From Eubacteriales bacterium (GTDB taxonomy: Bacteria > Bacillota > Clostridia > Lachnospirales > Lachnospiraceae), in assembly GCA_030524785.1 (NCBI GenBank), contig JAUNFZ010000010.1, positions 1-55,382 on the forward strand: a stretch of DNA of 55,382 bases, in the 5' to 3' direction. The translations under genes and the position numbers were made by a program. Of the stretch, positions 16,002 to 25,541 are shown in pieces; position 1 is the stretch's first letter; each line of letters opens with the position of its first letter. Under the pieces are notes generated by a model that was given only the letters and a program-made list of their open reading frames with translations, made no database searches and had not been told where the DNA came from.

Positions 16002-17121
16002 TTTCTCTTTTTTCCGTCGCTTCGCGAAGCAGGGTATAAAGTGCAGATGCCAGTGGCACACCGAGCAGCATACCGAGTGGGCCGCCAAGATTCCCGCCAA
16101 CGGTAACGGCGGCCAGCACCCACATGGCCGGTAGATTCATCTTGGAGCCCACGACTTTCGGATATATGAGATTCCCTTCTATCTGCTGCAGGATCAGCAG
16201 AAAAGCCACAAATACGAGGGCTTTGAAGGGATTCACCGTTATGATCATAATCGTGCCGACGATTGTGCCGACAAAAGCACCCACGATCGGGATCAGTGCA
16301 GTAACGCCAACCAATGCGCCTACCATAGGAGCGTAGGGGATTTTTAAGACAGCCATCCCGATCATACAGAGGGTTCCGAGAATAATGGCCTCCGTTGCCT
16401 GCCCTGCAATGAAAAGCCGGAAGGTTTTAAAGCAGACAGAGGCTATGTGGATCAGCGATTCTCCAAATTTTTTGGGAAGCCATGCCCGGACAAGCCGGAG
16501 AAATTGGCGCTTTAGCTTTTCTTTGCCGGACAGAATGTAAATGGAAAAGGCAAAGCCGATGCAGAAAGAAACGATGTTGCCGATCAGAGTTCCCGCAGAA
16601 TTGACTACAGAGTTTACCAGGGCGCCGCTCTGATTCTTGAACCATGCGTCCAGCTGTGTTTTGACATTATTCCAATCAATATTTATCTGGGAGATAAATT
16701 TCCCGACAGGGTTCTCCAGGAAAGCAGAGTTTCTCTCCATTTGGGCGAGATGATCAAGTCCATCTGTTGAAATCTGGATGAGCAGCTTTATGGCTTTTGC
16801 CAGTTCGGGAATGACGAGGACGGCGACCGCTACGAAAATCCCGATAATCAGAATCAGAGCCAGTATCATTGCCAGCGGTCGGATCCCCCTTTTTAGCTTC
16901 GTTTTTGTGCGAAGCCAGCGTTCAATGGCACACATCGGCACATTGATAACTAGCGCAAGGATAAAGCCTATCAAGAGAGGCTTGACGATATTGAGCAGGG
17001 AAGTCAATGCATCGGCAATACTTGCGAGATGGCCGAAGCTAAGGTAGATCAGGATACAGCAGGTTATAACGCCAACGATCCATTTTCCGACGGCGTGGCG
17101 TTTTTCGGAAGTGTCAAACAT
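15985..17121 (-). CDS. AI-2E family transporter (membrane permease-like protein)
   Basis: This 378-residue protein has about eight membrane helices, with paired helices near the start (KWIVGVITCCILIYLSF, VKPLLIGFILALVINVPM) and the C-terminal glycine-rich block GVTALIPIVGAFVGTIVG that typifies the AI-2E/PerM family. Members are proposed exporters or ion antiporters; the autoinducer-2 role does not apply to all. I chose the ATG at 17121 because GGAGAAAGAG precedes it. A TTG 90 bases upstream overlaps the preceding glycosidase gene's stop and is less likely. Its tail overlaps metY by 17 bases. Confidence 0.88.
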   Translation of the reverse strand: MFDTSEKRHAVGKWIVGVITCCILIYLSFGHLASIADALTSLLNIVKPLLIGFILALVINVPMCAIERWLRTKTKLKRGIRPLAMILALILIIGIFVAVAVLVIPELAKAIKLLIQISTDGLDHLAQMERNSAFLENPVGKFISQINIDWNNVKTQLDAWFKNQSGALVNSVVNSAGTLIGNIVSFCIGFAFSIYILSGKEKLKRQFLRLVRAWLPKKFGESLIHIASVCFKTFRLFIAGQATEAIILGTLCMIGMAVLKIPYAPMVGALVGVTALIPIVGAFVGTIVGTIMIITVNPFKALVFVAFLLILQQIEGNLIYPKVVGSKMNLPAMWVLAAVTVGGNLGGPLGMLLGVPLASALYTLLREATEKREIILSH

Positions 17122-17207
17122 ATCTCTTTCTCCATCCATTCTGCATAAGCGGCAGCTCTTTTCCAGCCGCAAAGATGTGCAAAGCACGTTCTTTCGGAAA
17201 TTTATGG

Positions 17208-18722
17208 TCAAAGTACCAGGAAGGCACAGGTTTTTGGCGCCAGCAGGAAGGTTCCTGCCTCAAGGCGGTCAGACTTTAATTCCGGCAGATCGCCTGCTTC
17301 GGACAAGTTCAGACAGCGGCCATTTAATTTCATGGTATCTGATCGTATCTGTTCGGCACTCAGCATATAGCAGTCGGCTGCTTTTGGTATTTGAACTGCA
17401 ACTGTGTCCGCGGTCGTGTGATTGATGATTAAATAAACAAATCCATCGCTGCCGTCTCTGCGGGAGTGGCAGTATACGGGAATTTCGTCAGAGCCGGAAA
17501 AGCTTTTTTGGTACACGGCTGAACCCATCAGCCGGTTCCAGAGAAGCGCAGCAAAATAATCAGGACGCGGTTCAAATGTCCCATGCTTCAAAAATCCATA
17601 GTCGGAGGAAGCCAGCGTATTGTGGAAAATTATGCCGTCCGTAAGTTCTGAAAAACTGCCAAGCTCATTCAGGGTGCGGAACACATCAAGGTAAGTGGAA
17701 GCCCACGTGTCGCCTCCGCCCACCGCGTCGCCGGCTTCCGTCACCCACATCTGGCCGCCGGGTACATACTGATCCCGAAGGGGAATATGGGCCTTAGCAT
17801 AATCGGCCGCAATAAAGAGATAATCTCTTGAGAGGGCCTGGTTATCAGACCAGTGCGCCTCCGGCACGAGGGAAGACAGACGCTCTGAGACGCCGTTGTA
17901 GCAATGGTAGCTGAACACATCCAGCTCTGTATTGGTGCCGGAGAGAAGCTCCTGCGTGGTGCAGGCTTTAATCATTTTGTTGATTCCGGCTCCAAATCCG
18001 CCGCAGTCGGCGCTGATTTTGGGATCCCCGGTGGTGCATGGACCTGCCAGCAGACAGTTGGGGTAATGTTCCCGAACCCATGTATAAAGGATATCCTGAT
18101 CTCTGGCATAATCGGCAGCGGTATATCCCTTTGGCGCGCCGGATAAGGAGAGCATATTCGGTTCATTCATAAATTCTACGGCGTCGATATCCACGCCGTA
18201 GCTGTGGCTGAAGTTGAAAATCTTTTGTGCCTGCGTCAGAACTAAGGGACTGCCATTCGGGTGGTCGCCTATACAGTTGCTGACGGAAATGAGCAGTCTG
18301 CCGCCCACGGATTTTACAAAATCAAGAACGCCGATCCACTGTTCCCTCGTCAGCAGATTTTCATATCCTTCCGGTACTTTTCCGGTATCCTCAAAATCGT
18401 AATATGTTTTTGTGGCCCATGTGCCGGATACGCGGATCCATGCGGGGCTAAGTTCTTTGGCCAGCGCACGCAGACGCTTATTATACAGATTGACAGGTGG
18501 ATAGTACTGCATCAATTTTTCTGTTTCTGTGATTTCCTGCATACTCTTTATTCCGGGGAAGACTTCTGTGCCGGCAATCTGTTCGGGGGTATATTCCTTC
18601 CAGAATGTTCCGCCGGTAATCTCCGCCATTTCAATATTATAAGAAACAAGCCTTTCATCCATATGGCGAAGAAACACGGCGGTTTCCGGTTTTAGTTCTA
18701 TCATTTTATTTTTCCGGGTCAT
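17208..18722 (-). CDS. GH79-like glycoside hydrolase (heparanase/beta-glucuronidase type)
   Basis: This 504-residue clan-A TIM-barrel glycosidase has the presumed acid/base Glu187 in FMNEPN and nucleophile Glu329 in WVTEAGDAVGGGDTW. The GGG after the nucleophile and the barrel strands WIRVSG and LLISVSNC resemble the heparanase-like GH79 family. A C-terminal beta domain (about 400-504) follows. No signal peptide is seen, so it should act in the cytosol on imported oligosaccharides. GGAGG precedes the ATG. It is divergent from a TetR-type regulator. GH39 or GH30 remains possible, and the substrate is unknown. Confidence 0.72.
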   Translation of the reverse strand: MTRKNKMIELKPETAVFLRHMDERLVSYNIEMAEITGGTFWKEYTPEQIAGTEVFPGIKSMQEITETEKLMQYYPPVNLYNKRLRALAKELSPAWIRVSGTWATKTYYDFEDTGKVPEGYENLLTREQWIGVLDFVKSVGGRLLISVSNCIGDHPNGSPLVLTQAQKIFNFSHSYGVDIDAVEFMNEPNMLSLSGAPKGYTAADYARDQDILYTWVREHYPNCLLAGPCTTGDPKISADCGGFGAGINKMIKACTTQELLSGTNTELDVFSYHCYNGVSERLSSLVPEAHWSDNQALSRDYLFIAADYAKAHIPLRDQYVPGGQMWVTEAGDAVGGGDTWASTYLDVFRTLNELGSFSELTDGIIFHNTLASSDYGFLKHGTFEPRPDYFAALLWNRLMGSAVYQKSFSGSDEIPVYCHSRRDGSDGFVYLIINHTTADTVAVQIPKAADCYMLSAEQIRSDTMKLNGRCLNLSEAGDLPELKSDRLEAGTFLLAPKTCAFLVL

Positions 18723-18756
18723 TATCTAGCCTCCATACAATATTGATATTGACGCA

Positions 18757-18871
18757 ATTATACAGTTACTGTTGAAAAAGGTCATTAACCGCGGGGGGCA
18801 TTGCGTCCTATTTTTTCCCGCAGGGTGAAATTCGTTACTTTTTGGGACGTGAAAGTCGATTTGTCCCAAAA
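18757..18871. promoter_or_regulatory. Divergent control region between the GH79-like gene and the TetR gene
   Basis: Within the 310-base gap 18723-19032 a minus-strand TATAAT (18762-18757) suits the glycosidase gene. TTTTGGGAC (18840-18848) and GTCCCAAAA (18863-18871) form a perfect 9-bp inverted repeat with a 14-base centre, a plausible TetR site. TTGCGTCCTAT (18801-18811) is almost identical to a half-site at 26756-26766. An A/T-rich near-palindrome (around 18881-18910) and TATGAT (18939-18944) lie nearer the TetR gene. Confidence 0.5.
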
Positions 18872-19032
18872 TATTTCTCAAATATTGCAAAAAAAATTGC
18901 AAAATATTTTCCGGTTCTTGTTGAAGTCGTTTTTTTCTTATGATATCCTTTTTAGCAAAGGATTAACAAGGAATTTTTGACAGAAGGGTTGACATGTAAT
19001 TTCAGGCTGACATCAGGAACGGGAGGTGCGTG

Positions 19033-19605
19033 ATGGCTGATTCAAATATAACCAAGCGGGCTTTGGCTCTGGCATTGCGGGAACTCATGGAGGAATATCC
19101 TTTTGACAAAATACAGGTGGCGCATATTTGTGAGAAGTGCGGCATGAACCGAAAGAGCTTTTATTATCATTTTAAGGATAAGTACGACCTTCTGAACTGG
19201 ATATTTGACACAGAGATCATATCCTTTGTCCAGAATTTTTCCAAAGCCGGCGAACAGGGCCAGAGGATAGAAATATTTCAGGCGGCCTGCGATTATTTTT
19301 ACGAAAACAGATCCTTTTACCGCAAGGCGCTGAAGATAGAGGGGCAAAATTCTTTTTCCGGGCATTTCCGGGAATATATCATGGCGATCTTAAAGATCCG
19401 GCTCGCCGATCTGATTGGCGATGATGCGGATGAGTTTGCACTCAACTTCTTTACTGATGCTGTCGTCGGTACCGTAGAGCGGTGGCTGCTGGACAAAAAC
19501 TGTATGCCTCCGGATGAATTTGTCGCCAGATCTCTGCGCCTTGTCCAGCATGGAGCCGAGGCGCTGAATAAAGAATTAAATCAGGAAAAGGCAGATAAAG
19601 GATAG
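19033..19605 (+). CDS. TetR/AcrR family transcriptional regulator
   Basis: This 190-residue regulator has an N-terminal helix-turn-helix (ITKRALALALRELMEEYPFDKIQVAHICEKCGMNRKSFYYHFKDKYDLLNWIF) and a helical C-terminal half typical of the DhaS-like TetR_C_8 group. ATG 19033 was chosen over the preceding GTG because GGGAGG then has a 6-base spacing. It is divergent from the GH79-like gene and 18 bases upstream of a LacI-type regulator, so two regulators may be co-transcribed. Confidence 0.88.
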   Translation: MADSNITKRALALALRELMEEYPFDKIQVAHICEKCGMNRKSFYYHFKDKYDLLNWIFDTEIISFVQNFSKAGEQGQRIEIFQAACDYFYENRSFYRKALKIEGQNSFSGHFREYIMAILKIRLADLIGDDADEFALNFFTDAVVGTVERWLLDKNCMPPDEFVARSLRLVQHGAEALNKELNQEKADKG

Positions 19606-19623
19606 GATAGCGAGGATATAGGT

Positions 19624-20646
19624 GTGGGAATAACGATCAAGGAAATAGCCGCTTTGGCGGGAGTCTCCCCGACTACGGTTGCAAATGTTCTGCACGGAAG
19701 AACGGGGAAAGTGTCAGAAAAGACTTACGAGGCGGTAAAGCGCGCGCTGGAGGAGAATCATTATACTCCGAATATGGGGGCGAGAATGATCGGAAACTGC
19801 GGTTCCCGGTTGATTGCTGTAGTGATGAATTTTGAACGCCGGGAGAGGGTGAATACCGTTCAAAATCCGTTTTTCGGAGAAATTATCGGAGCACTGGAGA
19901 CGGAAATCAGGCGTGAAGGATATTATATGCTGCTCTATACCTCCGGCAGCGCGGAGGAAACTGTCCGCCTGGCATCAACCTGGAATGTGGAGGGGATCAT
20001 ACTGATCGGTCTTCCGCCGTGGAAAGCGCCGAAAATCCGTGAGTTTCTAAAAATACCGATGGTGTATATCGATACGTATTTTCCGGATAAGGACGACGGA
20101 TATGATAATGTGGGGCTGCAGGATTTTGAGGGCGGATACGAGATGACCAGATTTTTGATCCGACAGGGGCACAAAAGGATCGCTTTTCTGGCGGACGGAG
20201 AGAAGCTGGTCGGAGTCGATTACTGGCGCTATCAGGGATACTGCAGGGCATTGTCGGAAAACGGATACCCCGGCGGCGACTATTATTGCCTGCCGTATGA
20301 AAAAAGTGTCCGAAATGAGATGCTCCGTCAGTTTTGCCGGGAGCACTTGCAGAAGTATACGGCGCTATTCTTTGCATCGGATTTCTATGCGGCTGACGCG
20401 GTTAAAACATTTCACAGGCAGGGGATCAGAGTGCCGGAGGATATATCGGTGGCAGGCTTTGACGACAACATATTCGCAAAGCAGTGTCAGCCCGGTCTGA
20501 CCACGATACGTCAATATGTATCAGAAAAGGGCAGGGTAGCTGTTGAGAAGCTGATGAAACTGATTCGGGGAGAGAAAGACACGCCAAGAAATATCAAGCT
20601 TCCGGTGGAATTGATCCTGCGCGAAAGTGTGCAAAGAATTGAATAA
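19624..20646 (+). CDS. LacI family transcriptional regulator
   Basis: This 340-residue protein has the LacI helix-turn-helix at the N-terminus (ITIKEIAALAGVSPTTVANVLHGRTGKVSEKTYEAV, residues 3-38) and a sugar-binding periplasmic-fold domain ending in ISVAGFDDN and the QPGLTTIRQ block. The start is GTG 19624, 8 bases after GAGG. It directly precedes the sugar ABC importer and alpha-glucosidase operon, which it probably controls through the inverted repeat at 20738-20753. The effector is presumably the imported oligosaccharide. Confidence 0.93.
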   Translation: MGITIKEIAALAGVSPTTVANVLHGRTGKVSEKTYEAVKRALEENHYTPNMGARMIGNCGSRLIAVVMNFERRERVNTVQNPFFGEIIGALETEIRREGYYMLLYTSGSAEETVRLASTWNVEGIILIGLPPWKAPKIREFLKIPMVYIDTYFPDKDDGYDNVGLQDFEGGYEMTRFLIRQGHKRIAFLADGEKLVGVDYWRYQGYCRALSENGYPGGDYYCLPYEKSVRNEMLRQFCREHLQKYTALFFASDFYAADAVKTFHRQGIRVPEDISVAGFDDNIFAKQCQPGLTTIRQYVSEKGRVAVEKLMKLIRGEKDTPRNIKLPVELILRESVQRIE

Positions 20647-20676
20647 ATTGATCTGAATAAATTGGTATTGATGAGA

Positions 20677-20726
20677 AAAGACACCTCTTATTGTTGAAAT
20701 TACACAAAAATGAGGTGTCTTTTTTG
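20677..20726 (+). terminator. Terminator after the LacI gene
   Basis: AAAGACACCTC (20677-20687) and GAGGTGTCTTT (20712-20722) form a perfect 11-bp stem followed by T residues. Confidence 0.9.
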
Positions 20727-20737
20727 TACTGTTTGTT

Positions 20738-20784
20738 GGTGTTGTAAAACACCTATTGTAACACTAAAACACACTTCATAGTAT
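20738..20784 (+). promoter_or_regulatory. Promoter and operator of the sugar importer operon
   Basis: GGTGTT/AACACC (20738-20753) is an inverted repeat with a GTAA centre. TTGTAA (20756-20761) and TAGTAT (20779-20784) are 17 bases apart. The inverted repeat just upstream of the -35 box is a candidate site for the adjacent LacI protein. ACAC/GTGT words recur through 20850. Confidence 0.6.
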
Positions 20785-20849
20785 GAAAGCATAAAGTGTA
20801 GCGCAACACTGGGTACAGTAAAACATCAGAAAGAGAAAAGGAGAGAAAA

Positions 20850-22103
20850 ATGAAAAAGAAGATAATTTCATTGTTTTTGGCAGGCACAATGGTGACAGGC
20901 ATGCTGGCGGTCAACGCGAATGCGGCTGATGCGGTGGATCTGGAGCTGTTTTCCACAAAATCTGAGAATGTGAGTACCCTGCAGGGGCTGATCGACAAAT
21001 TTACAGAGGCGAATCCGGGAGTTACGATCACGATCACAGCGCCTTCTGACGCAGGAACGGTATTGAAAACAAGACTTACGAAAAACGATATTCCGGACAT
21101 TATAGCATGCGGCGGTGATGCCACTTATACGGAGCTGCAGAGTGCAGGCGTACTGGAAGATTTAAGCGGAGAGGATTATCTGTCTTCCATCCAGGACGCA
21201 TACTGGCAAATGCTTTATGATGTAAACAAGGAAAAAGAGGAAACTGCTTATGGTGTTCCTTACGCGACAAACGCTTCCGGAATTTTGTACAACAAGGACA
21301 TTTTTGAGCAGGCCGGCGTTGAAGTGCCTGAGACATGGACAGAATTGCAGTCGGTGGTGGATACCCTGGAGGCGGCAGGAATCCAGCCCTTTGAGTTAAC
21401 CTTCAAAGATAACTGGACCTGCCTCCCGCCATGGAACTCTATGGCGCCCGTGATTCCCGCGGCGAACTTTACGGACGAGAGAAAGGCCGGCAATACCACT
21501 TTCGTAGGAACACATGAAGAAATCCTTGAAAAATACGCATATCTGCTTGAACATGCGCAGAAGGATTACATGGGCACTACCTACAGCGACGGAAATAAGC
21601 TGTTCGCAGAAGGAAATGCGGCAATGATGATCAATGGAAACTGGGCGATTCCGGAATTTTTGAATTCAAATGCGGATATGAATGTGGACATGTTTGCATT
21701 CCCGTCAACGGATGACGCATCGAAGAATACCATCACATCCGGCATCGATGTACTGCTCGCGGTATCCAGCCAGTCCGATGACGCCAAAAAAGCGGCAGCC
21801 AAAGAATTTATTTCCTTCATGATTGATGCGGAGAACGCACAGCAGTATATTGACGAGCAGTTTGCTTTCTCGGCAGTGATTGGTGTAGAGCAGACGAATG
21901 AGACTGTGGCGAGCGCTCAGGCTGCAATTTCAGAGGGTAAGGTATCCAACTTCCCGGATCATTATTATCCGTCCGGATTTGACCTTGCGTCAATTCTTTC
22001 TGAGTTTGCATTAAATGTAACTAATGGAATGGATCTTGAGGAGAACATACAGAGTACGCTTGCGACATGTGATGAGCAGTATGATGTTGCAAATGTAGAA
22101 TAA
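20850..22103 (+). CDS. Sugar ABC transporter substrate-binding protein
   Basis: This 417-residue extracellular binding protein of family 1 (MsmE/MalE-like) starts with a signal peptide (MKKKIISLFLAGTMVTGMLAVNANA). A likely signal peptidase I site follows ANA. There is no lipobox cysteine, which is unusual for a Gram-positive binding protein. Fold features include LQGLIDKFTEANPGVTITI near the mature N-terminus and GNAAMMINGNWAIPE near residues 251-265. It is the first gene of a four-gene operon with two permeases and an alpha-glucosidase; AAGGAGAG precedes the ATG. Confidence 0.92.
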   Translation: MKKKIISLFLAGTMVTGMLAVNANAADAVDLELFSTKSENVSTLQGLIDKFTEANPGVTITITAPSDAGTVLKTRLTKNDIPDIIACGGDATYTELQSAGVLEDLSGEDYLSSIQDAYWQMLYDVNKEKEETAYGVPYATNASGILYNKDIFEQAGVEVPETWTELQSVVDTLEAAGIQPFELTFKDNWTCLPPWNSMAPVIPAANFTDERKAGNTTFVGTHEEILEKYAYLLEHAQKDYMGTTYSDGNKLFAEGNAAMMINGNWAIPEFLNSNADMNVDMFAFPSTDDASKNTITSGIDVLLAVSSQSDDAKKAAAKEFISFMIDAENAQQYIDEQFAFSAVIGVEQTNETVASAQAAISEGKVSNFPDHYYPSGFDLASILSEFALNVTNGMDLEENIQSTLATCDEQYDVANVE

Positions 22104-22118
22104 GTATCATGTGCAGCG

Positions 22119-22150
22119 TAAGACTGCCGCCGGCAGCGGCGGCAGTCTTA
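22119..22150 (+). repeat. Perfect 14-bp hairpin between binding-protein and permease genes
   Basis: TAAGACTGCCGCCG (22119-22132) and CGGCGGCAGTCTTA (22137-22150) are perfect inverted arms around a GCAG loop. No T-run follows. Such intercistronic stem-loops can block 3' decay and so raise binding-protein mRNA over permease mRNA. Confidence 0.75.
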
Positions 22151-22168
22151 TGAGCAAAGGAGATTAAT

Positions 22169-23038
22169 ATGAAAAGAAAAAAAATCAATATCGCTTTTTA
22201 TATTATTACGATCCCAATGGCAGTATTGTTCTTTATGTTCCATACATTTCCTTTTTTGCAGGGAATTTTTTACAGCTTTACAGACTGGAAGGGGTATGGC
22301 AACTGGAATTTTGTAGGTCTGAGAAATTATTTGCAGATATTTAAGGATCCGAATGTAATTAAATCATACTTATTTACATTTAAATTTGCCTTTTTTGCAA
22401 CAATACTTGTGAATATTTTCAGCCTGATGCTTGCCTGCGGTCTGAACAGTAAGATAAAGGGTAAGAATCTGCTTCGCGCTGTTTATTTTCTGCCATACAT
22501 GCTTGGCGTACTGATCATCGGTTATGTCTTTAATTTTATTTTTGCTAATCTTGTTCCGATGGTCGGAGAGTTCCTGAATATCGAGGCGCTCAAGGTAAAC
22601 ATACTGGGAACAAAGCATGCGTGGATAGGCGTGCTGATCGTAACGATCTGGCAGTCCCTGGCATTCAATACACTGATTTATATTTCAGGCCTGCAGACGG
22701 TTGACAGAGATTTGTATGAAGCTGCGGATTTGGATGGCGCAATCGGATTAAAGAGATTCTTTAAGATTACATTTCCGTTGATTGCCCCGTTTTTCACAAT
22801 AAATATGGTGCTTTGCGTGAAGGGCTTTCTGATGGCCTTTGACCAGTTTATGGCGATGACAGGCGGCGGTCCGGGGACATCGACGACAACCATATCCCTT
22901 CTGATCTATAAAAAGGGATTCCAGGGAGCGCAGTTTGCCTATCAGTCGGCAAATGCCGTGCTATTGTTCATCGTAGTAGTAACCATATCGATCTTTCAGT
23001 TGAAGGTATTAGAGGGCCGTGAGGAGAAGGTGAATTGA
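22169..23038 (+). CDS. Sugar ABC transporter permease (MsmF/MalF-like)
   Basis: This 289-residue membrane protein has six predicted helices. The EAA loop, which docks on the ATPase, is DLYEAADLDGAIGLKRFFKITFPLI (near 188-212). It belongs to the CUT1 oligosaccharide importers. The ribosome site AAAGGAG precedes ATG 22169. The matching ATPase (MsmK-like) is not in the operon, as is usual where one shared ATPase serves several importers. Confidence 0.93.
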   Translation: MKRKKINIAFYIITIPMAVLFFMFHTFPFLQGIFYSFTDWKGYGNWNFVGLRNYLQIFKDPNVIKSYLFTFKFAFFATILVNIFSLMLACGLNSKIKGKNLLRAVYFLPYMLGVLIIGYVFNFIFANLVPMVGEFLNIEALKVNILGTKHAWIGVLIVTIWQSLAFNTLIYISGLQTVDRDLYEAADLDGAIGLKRFFKITFPLIAPFFTINMVLCVKGFLMAFDQFMAMTGGGPGTSTTTISLLIYKKGFQGAQFAYQSANAVLLFIVVVTISIFQLKVLEGREEKVN

Positions 23039-23886
23039 TGAGAGTGACAGGAGCGACAAAAAGAAAAGAGAAGGTAAATTGGCCGGCCACAATTGTTCTT
23101 TCGCTGGTTGCAATCTTTGTGATTATCTTACCTTTGTATATTACCGTTATCATAGCGTTGAAATCTCCCACGGATATGAATAACCTGCTGGCTCTGCCGA
23201 AAAAAATACGCTGGGAAAATTTCTCTGACGCATGGAAAATGACAGATTATCCAAGGAAATTTATGAATACGGCGTTTATCACTGTGATCAATATGGTATT
23301 TACGGTTATCACCAATTCGGCGGTCGCCTATGCAATTACCAGAAACAGGAAGAAAAGCCGTTTCTTCAACATGATGTATTACTATTTTATCAGCGCAATG
23401 TTCATCCCGTTTAATGTATTAATGCTTCCTTTAGTGAAGCAGGCATACACATTCCATATTGATAATGTGGTGGGAATCACATTTTTGTACATTGTGTTTG
23501 GCCTTCCGATGAATACCTTCCTGTATACAGGATATATAAAATCGGTTCCGGAGGCGCTGGATGAAGCGGCAACCATCGATGGAGCAAATCCGATTCAGAT
23601 ATTTTTCTATGTGATCTTCCCGATCCTGAAGCCGATGTCTGCCACAGTTGCAATTCTGTCGTTTATGTGGACATGGAATGATTTCCTGATGCCGTTGATC
23701 CTGCTCAGCAAGCAGGAACAGCAGACCCTGCAGCTGGCGCAGTACGTATTCCAGGGACAGTTCAACACCCAGTATAATTTAGCGTTTGCTTCCTATTTGC
23801 TGGTGTTGGCGCCAATTTTAATTCTATACATCTTCTTCCAGAAATGGATTATTTCAGGTGTGGCATCAGGAGCAGTAAAACAATAG
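23038..23886 (+). CDS. Sugar ABC transporter permease (MsmG/MalG-like)
   Basis: This 282-residue membrane protein is the second CUT1 permease, with the EAA loop VPEALDEAATIDGANPIQIFFYVIFPILKP near residues 176-205. GGAGAAGG lies 7 bases before ATG 23038, which overlaps the preceding TGA by one base. It completes the heterodimeric channel with the upstream permease. A GH13 glucosidase gene follows 15 bases later. Confidence 0.93.
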   Translation: MRVTGATKRKEKVNWPATIVLSLVAIFVIILPLYITVIIALKSPTDMNNLLALPKKIRWENFSDAWKMTDYPRKFMNTAFITVINMVFTVITNSAVAYAITRNRKKSRFFNMMYYYFISAMFIPFNVLMLPLVKQAYTFHIDNVVGITFLYIVFGLPMNTFLYTGYIKSVPEALDEAATIDGANPIQIFFYVIFPILKPMSATVAILSFMWTWNDFLMPLILLSKQEQQTLQLAQYVFQGQFNTQYNLAFASYLLVLAPILILYIFFQKWIISGVASGAVKQ

Positions 23887-23901
23887 CAGGAGGACGCAGT
23901 A

Positions 23902-25530
23902 TTGAGTGAAAAGCAAATGGAATGGTGGAAATCAGCAGTCGTCTACGAGATCTATCCCAGGAGCTTTCAGGACAGCAATGGAGATGGATATGGAGATATC
24001 TGCGGAATCATCAGCCGGTTGGATTATCTGAAGGAACTGGGGATCGACGCGATTTGGCTGTGCCCTGTCTTTCGATCTCCTCAGGACGATAACGGATATG
24101 ATATTTCAGACTATCAGGATATTGATCCGATTTTTGGATCGCTGAAGGATATGGAGCAGCTGATCGCGGAAGCAAAAAAAAGAGGGATCGCGATTATATT
24201 GGATCTCGTTTTAAACCATACTTCTGACGAGCATAGATGGTTTCAGGAGGCAAAGAAGTCAAAGAGCAATCCCTATCATGATTACTATGTGTGGAGGGAC
24301 GGAACGGAATCCGAACCGCCAAATGAGCTGCAGAGCATATTCAGCGGTTCGGCGTGGGAATGGGTTCCGGAACTGAAACAGTATTATTTTCATCAGTTTT
24401 CCAGAAAACAGCCCGATTTGAACTGGGAGAACCCGAAGGTACGCGCCGAGATTTATAAAATGATCCGCTGGTGGGAGCAAAAAGGAATCGGCGGTTTCCG
24501 GATGGATGTGATTGATCAGATCGCCAAAGAGCCGGATCGGGGGATTACAGTAAACGGGCCAAAGCTTCATATGTTTCTGCGGGAACTCAGCAGCGTGGTG
24601 TTTCAGGGAAAAAATCTGATCACAGTTGGCGAGACCTGGGGAGCGACGACAAAACTGGCAAAGCTGTACAGCAATCCGGACGGCAGTGAATTTTCTATGG
24701 TATTTCAGTTTGAGCACATAGAGCTTGATCAGGAGCCTGGAAAAAAGAAATGGGATCTGTCTCCTTTGCGGCTTGAGGATCTGAAGCGGGTACTTGGAAA
24801 ATGGCAGAAGGAATTGTATCAAACGGGGTGGAACAGTCTGTTCTGGTGCAACCATGATCTGCCAAGAATTGTATCCCGTTGGGGCAATGACGAAAAGTAC
24901 CGTGAGGAATCCGCCAAGATGTTTGCAACGCTTTTATACGGTTTGCAGGGAACTCCGTATATCTATCAGGGCGAAGAACTTGGAATGACAAATGTGAGGT
25001 ACGCCCTGGAAGAATATCGGGATATCGAGACTCTGAATATGTATCAGGAGCGGATTCATGCAGGGTATACCCATGAGCAGATTATGGAATCCATATATGC
25101 CAAAGGCAGAGACAATGCAAGAACGCCGATGCAGTGGAGCAAAGACAAAAACGCAGGATTTACCTCCGGAACGCCGTGGCTGAAAGTTAATCCGAACTAT
25201 ACGGTGATTAATGCGCAGGAACAGCAGAAAAATCCAGATTCTGTGTTCCGGTATTACCAGCGGCTGATCCGGCTTCGAAAGACATACGATGTATTTTTAA
25301 CCGGATATTATCAGGAGGTCTGCCCGGAGAACCCAGAGATTTTCGCATATACGAGAACGGCGGACAGAGAACAATTGCTTGTCATCTGCAATTTTTACGC
25401 AAATACGGCAGCTTTTGATTTGCCGGAGAAAGGCGGCAGTGAGAAGGAACTTTTAATATGTAATTATCCGGACATACAGGATGAAAGAAAATTGCGTCCA
25501 TATGAAGCAAGAATGTACCGGTACCAATGA
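23902..25530 (+). CDS. GH13 alpha-glucosidase (oligo-1,6-glucosidase type)
   Basis: This 542-residue cytosolic glycosidase has the GH13 motifs in order: DLVLNHTSDEH (near 98-108), GFRMDVID with the nucleophile Asp near 202, TVGETWG with the acid/base Glu near 243, and NHDLPR near 317. The motif set and length fit subfamily GH13_31 (oligo-1,6-glucosidase, dextran glucosidase or sucrose isomerase relatives). The start is TTG 23902 after CAGGAGG. There is no signal peptide, so it hydrolyses isomalto- or malto-oligosaccharides brought in by the importer encoded just upstream. Confidence 0.93.
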   Translation: MSEKQMEWWKSAVVYEIYPRSFQDSNGDGYGDICGIISRLDYLKELGIDAIWLCPVFRSPQDDNGYDISDYQDIDPIFGSLKDMEQLIAEAKKRGIAIILDLVLNHTSDEHRWFQEAKKSKSNPYHDYYVWRDGTESEPPNELQSIFSGSAWEWVPELKQYYFHQFSRKQPDLNWENPKVRAEIYKMIRWWEQKGIGGFRMDVIDQIAKEPDRGITVNGPKLHMFLRELSSVVFQGKNLITVGETWGATTKLAKLYSNPDGSEFSMVFQFEHIELDQEPGKKKWDLSPLRLEDLKRVLGKWQKELYQTGWNSLFWCNHDLPRIVSRWGNDEKYREESAKMFATLLYGLQGTPYIYQGEELGMTNVRYALEEYRDIETLNMYQERIHAGYTHEQIMESIYAKGRDNARTPMQWSKDKNAGFTSGTPWLKVNPNYTVINAQEQQKNPDSVFRYYQRLIRLRKTYDVFLTGYYQEVCPENPEIFAYTRTADREQLLVICNFYANTAAFDLPEKGGSEKELLICNYPDIQDERKLRPYEARMYRYQ

Positions 25531-25541
25531 TAATCTTTTTA

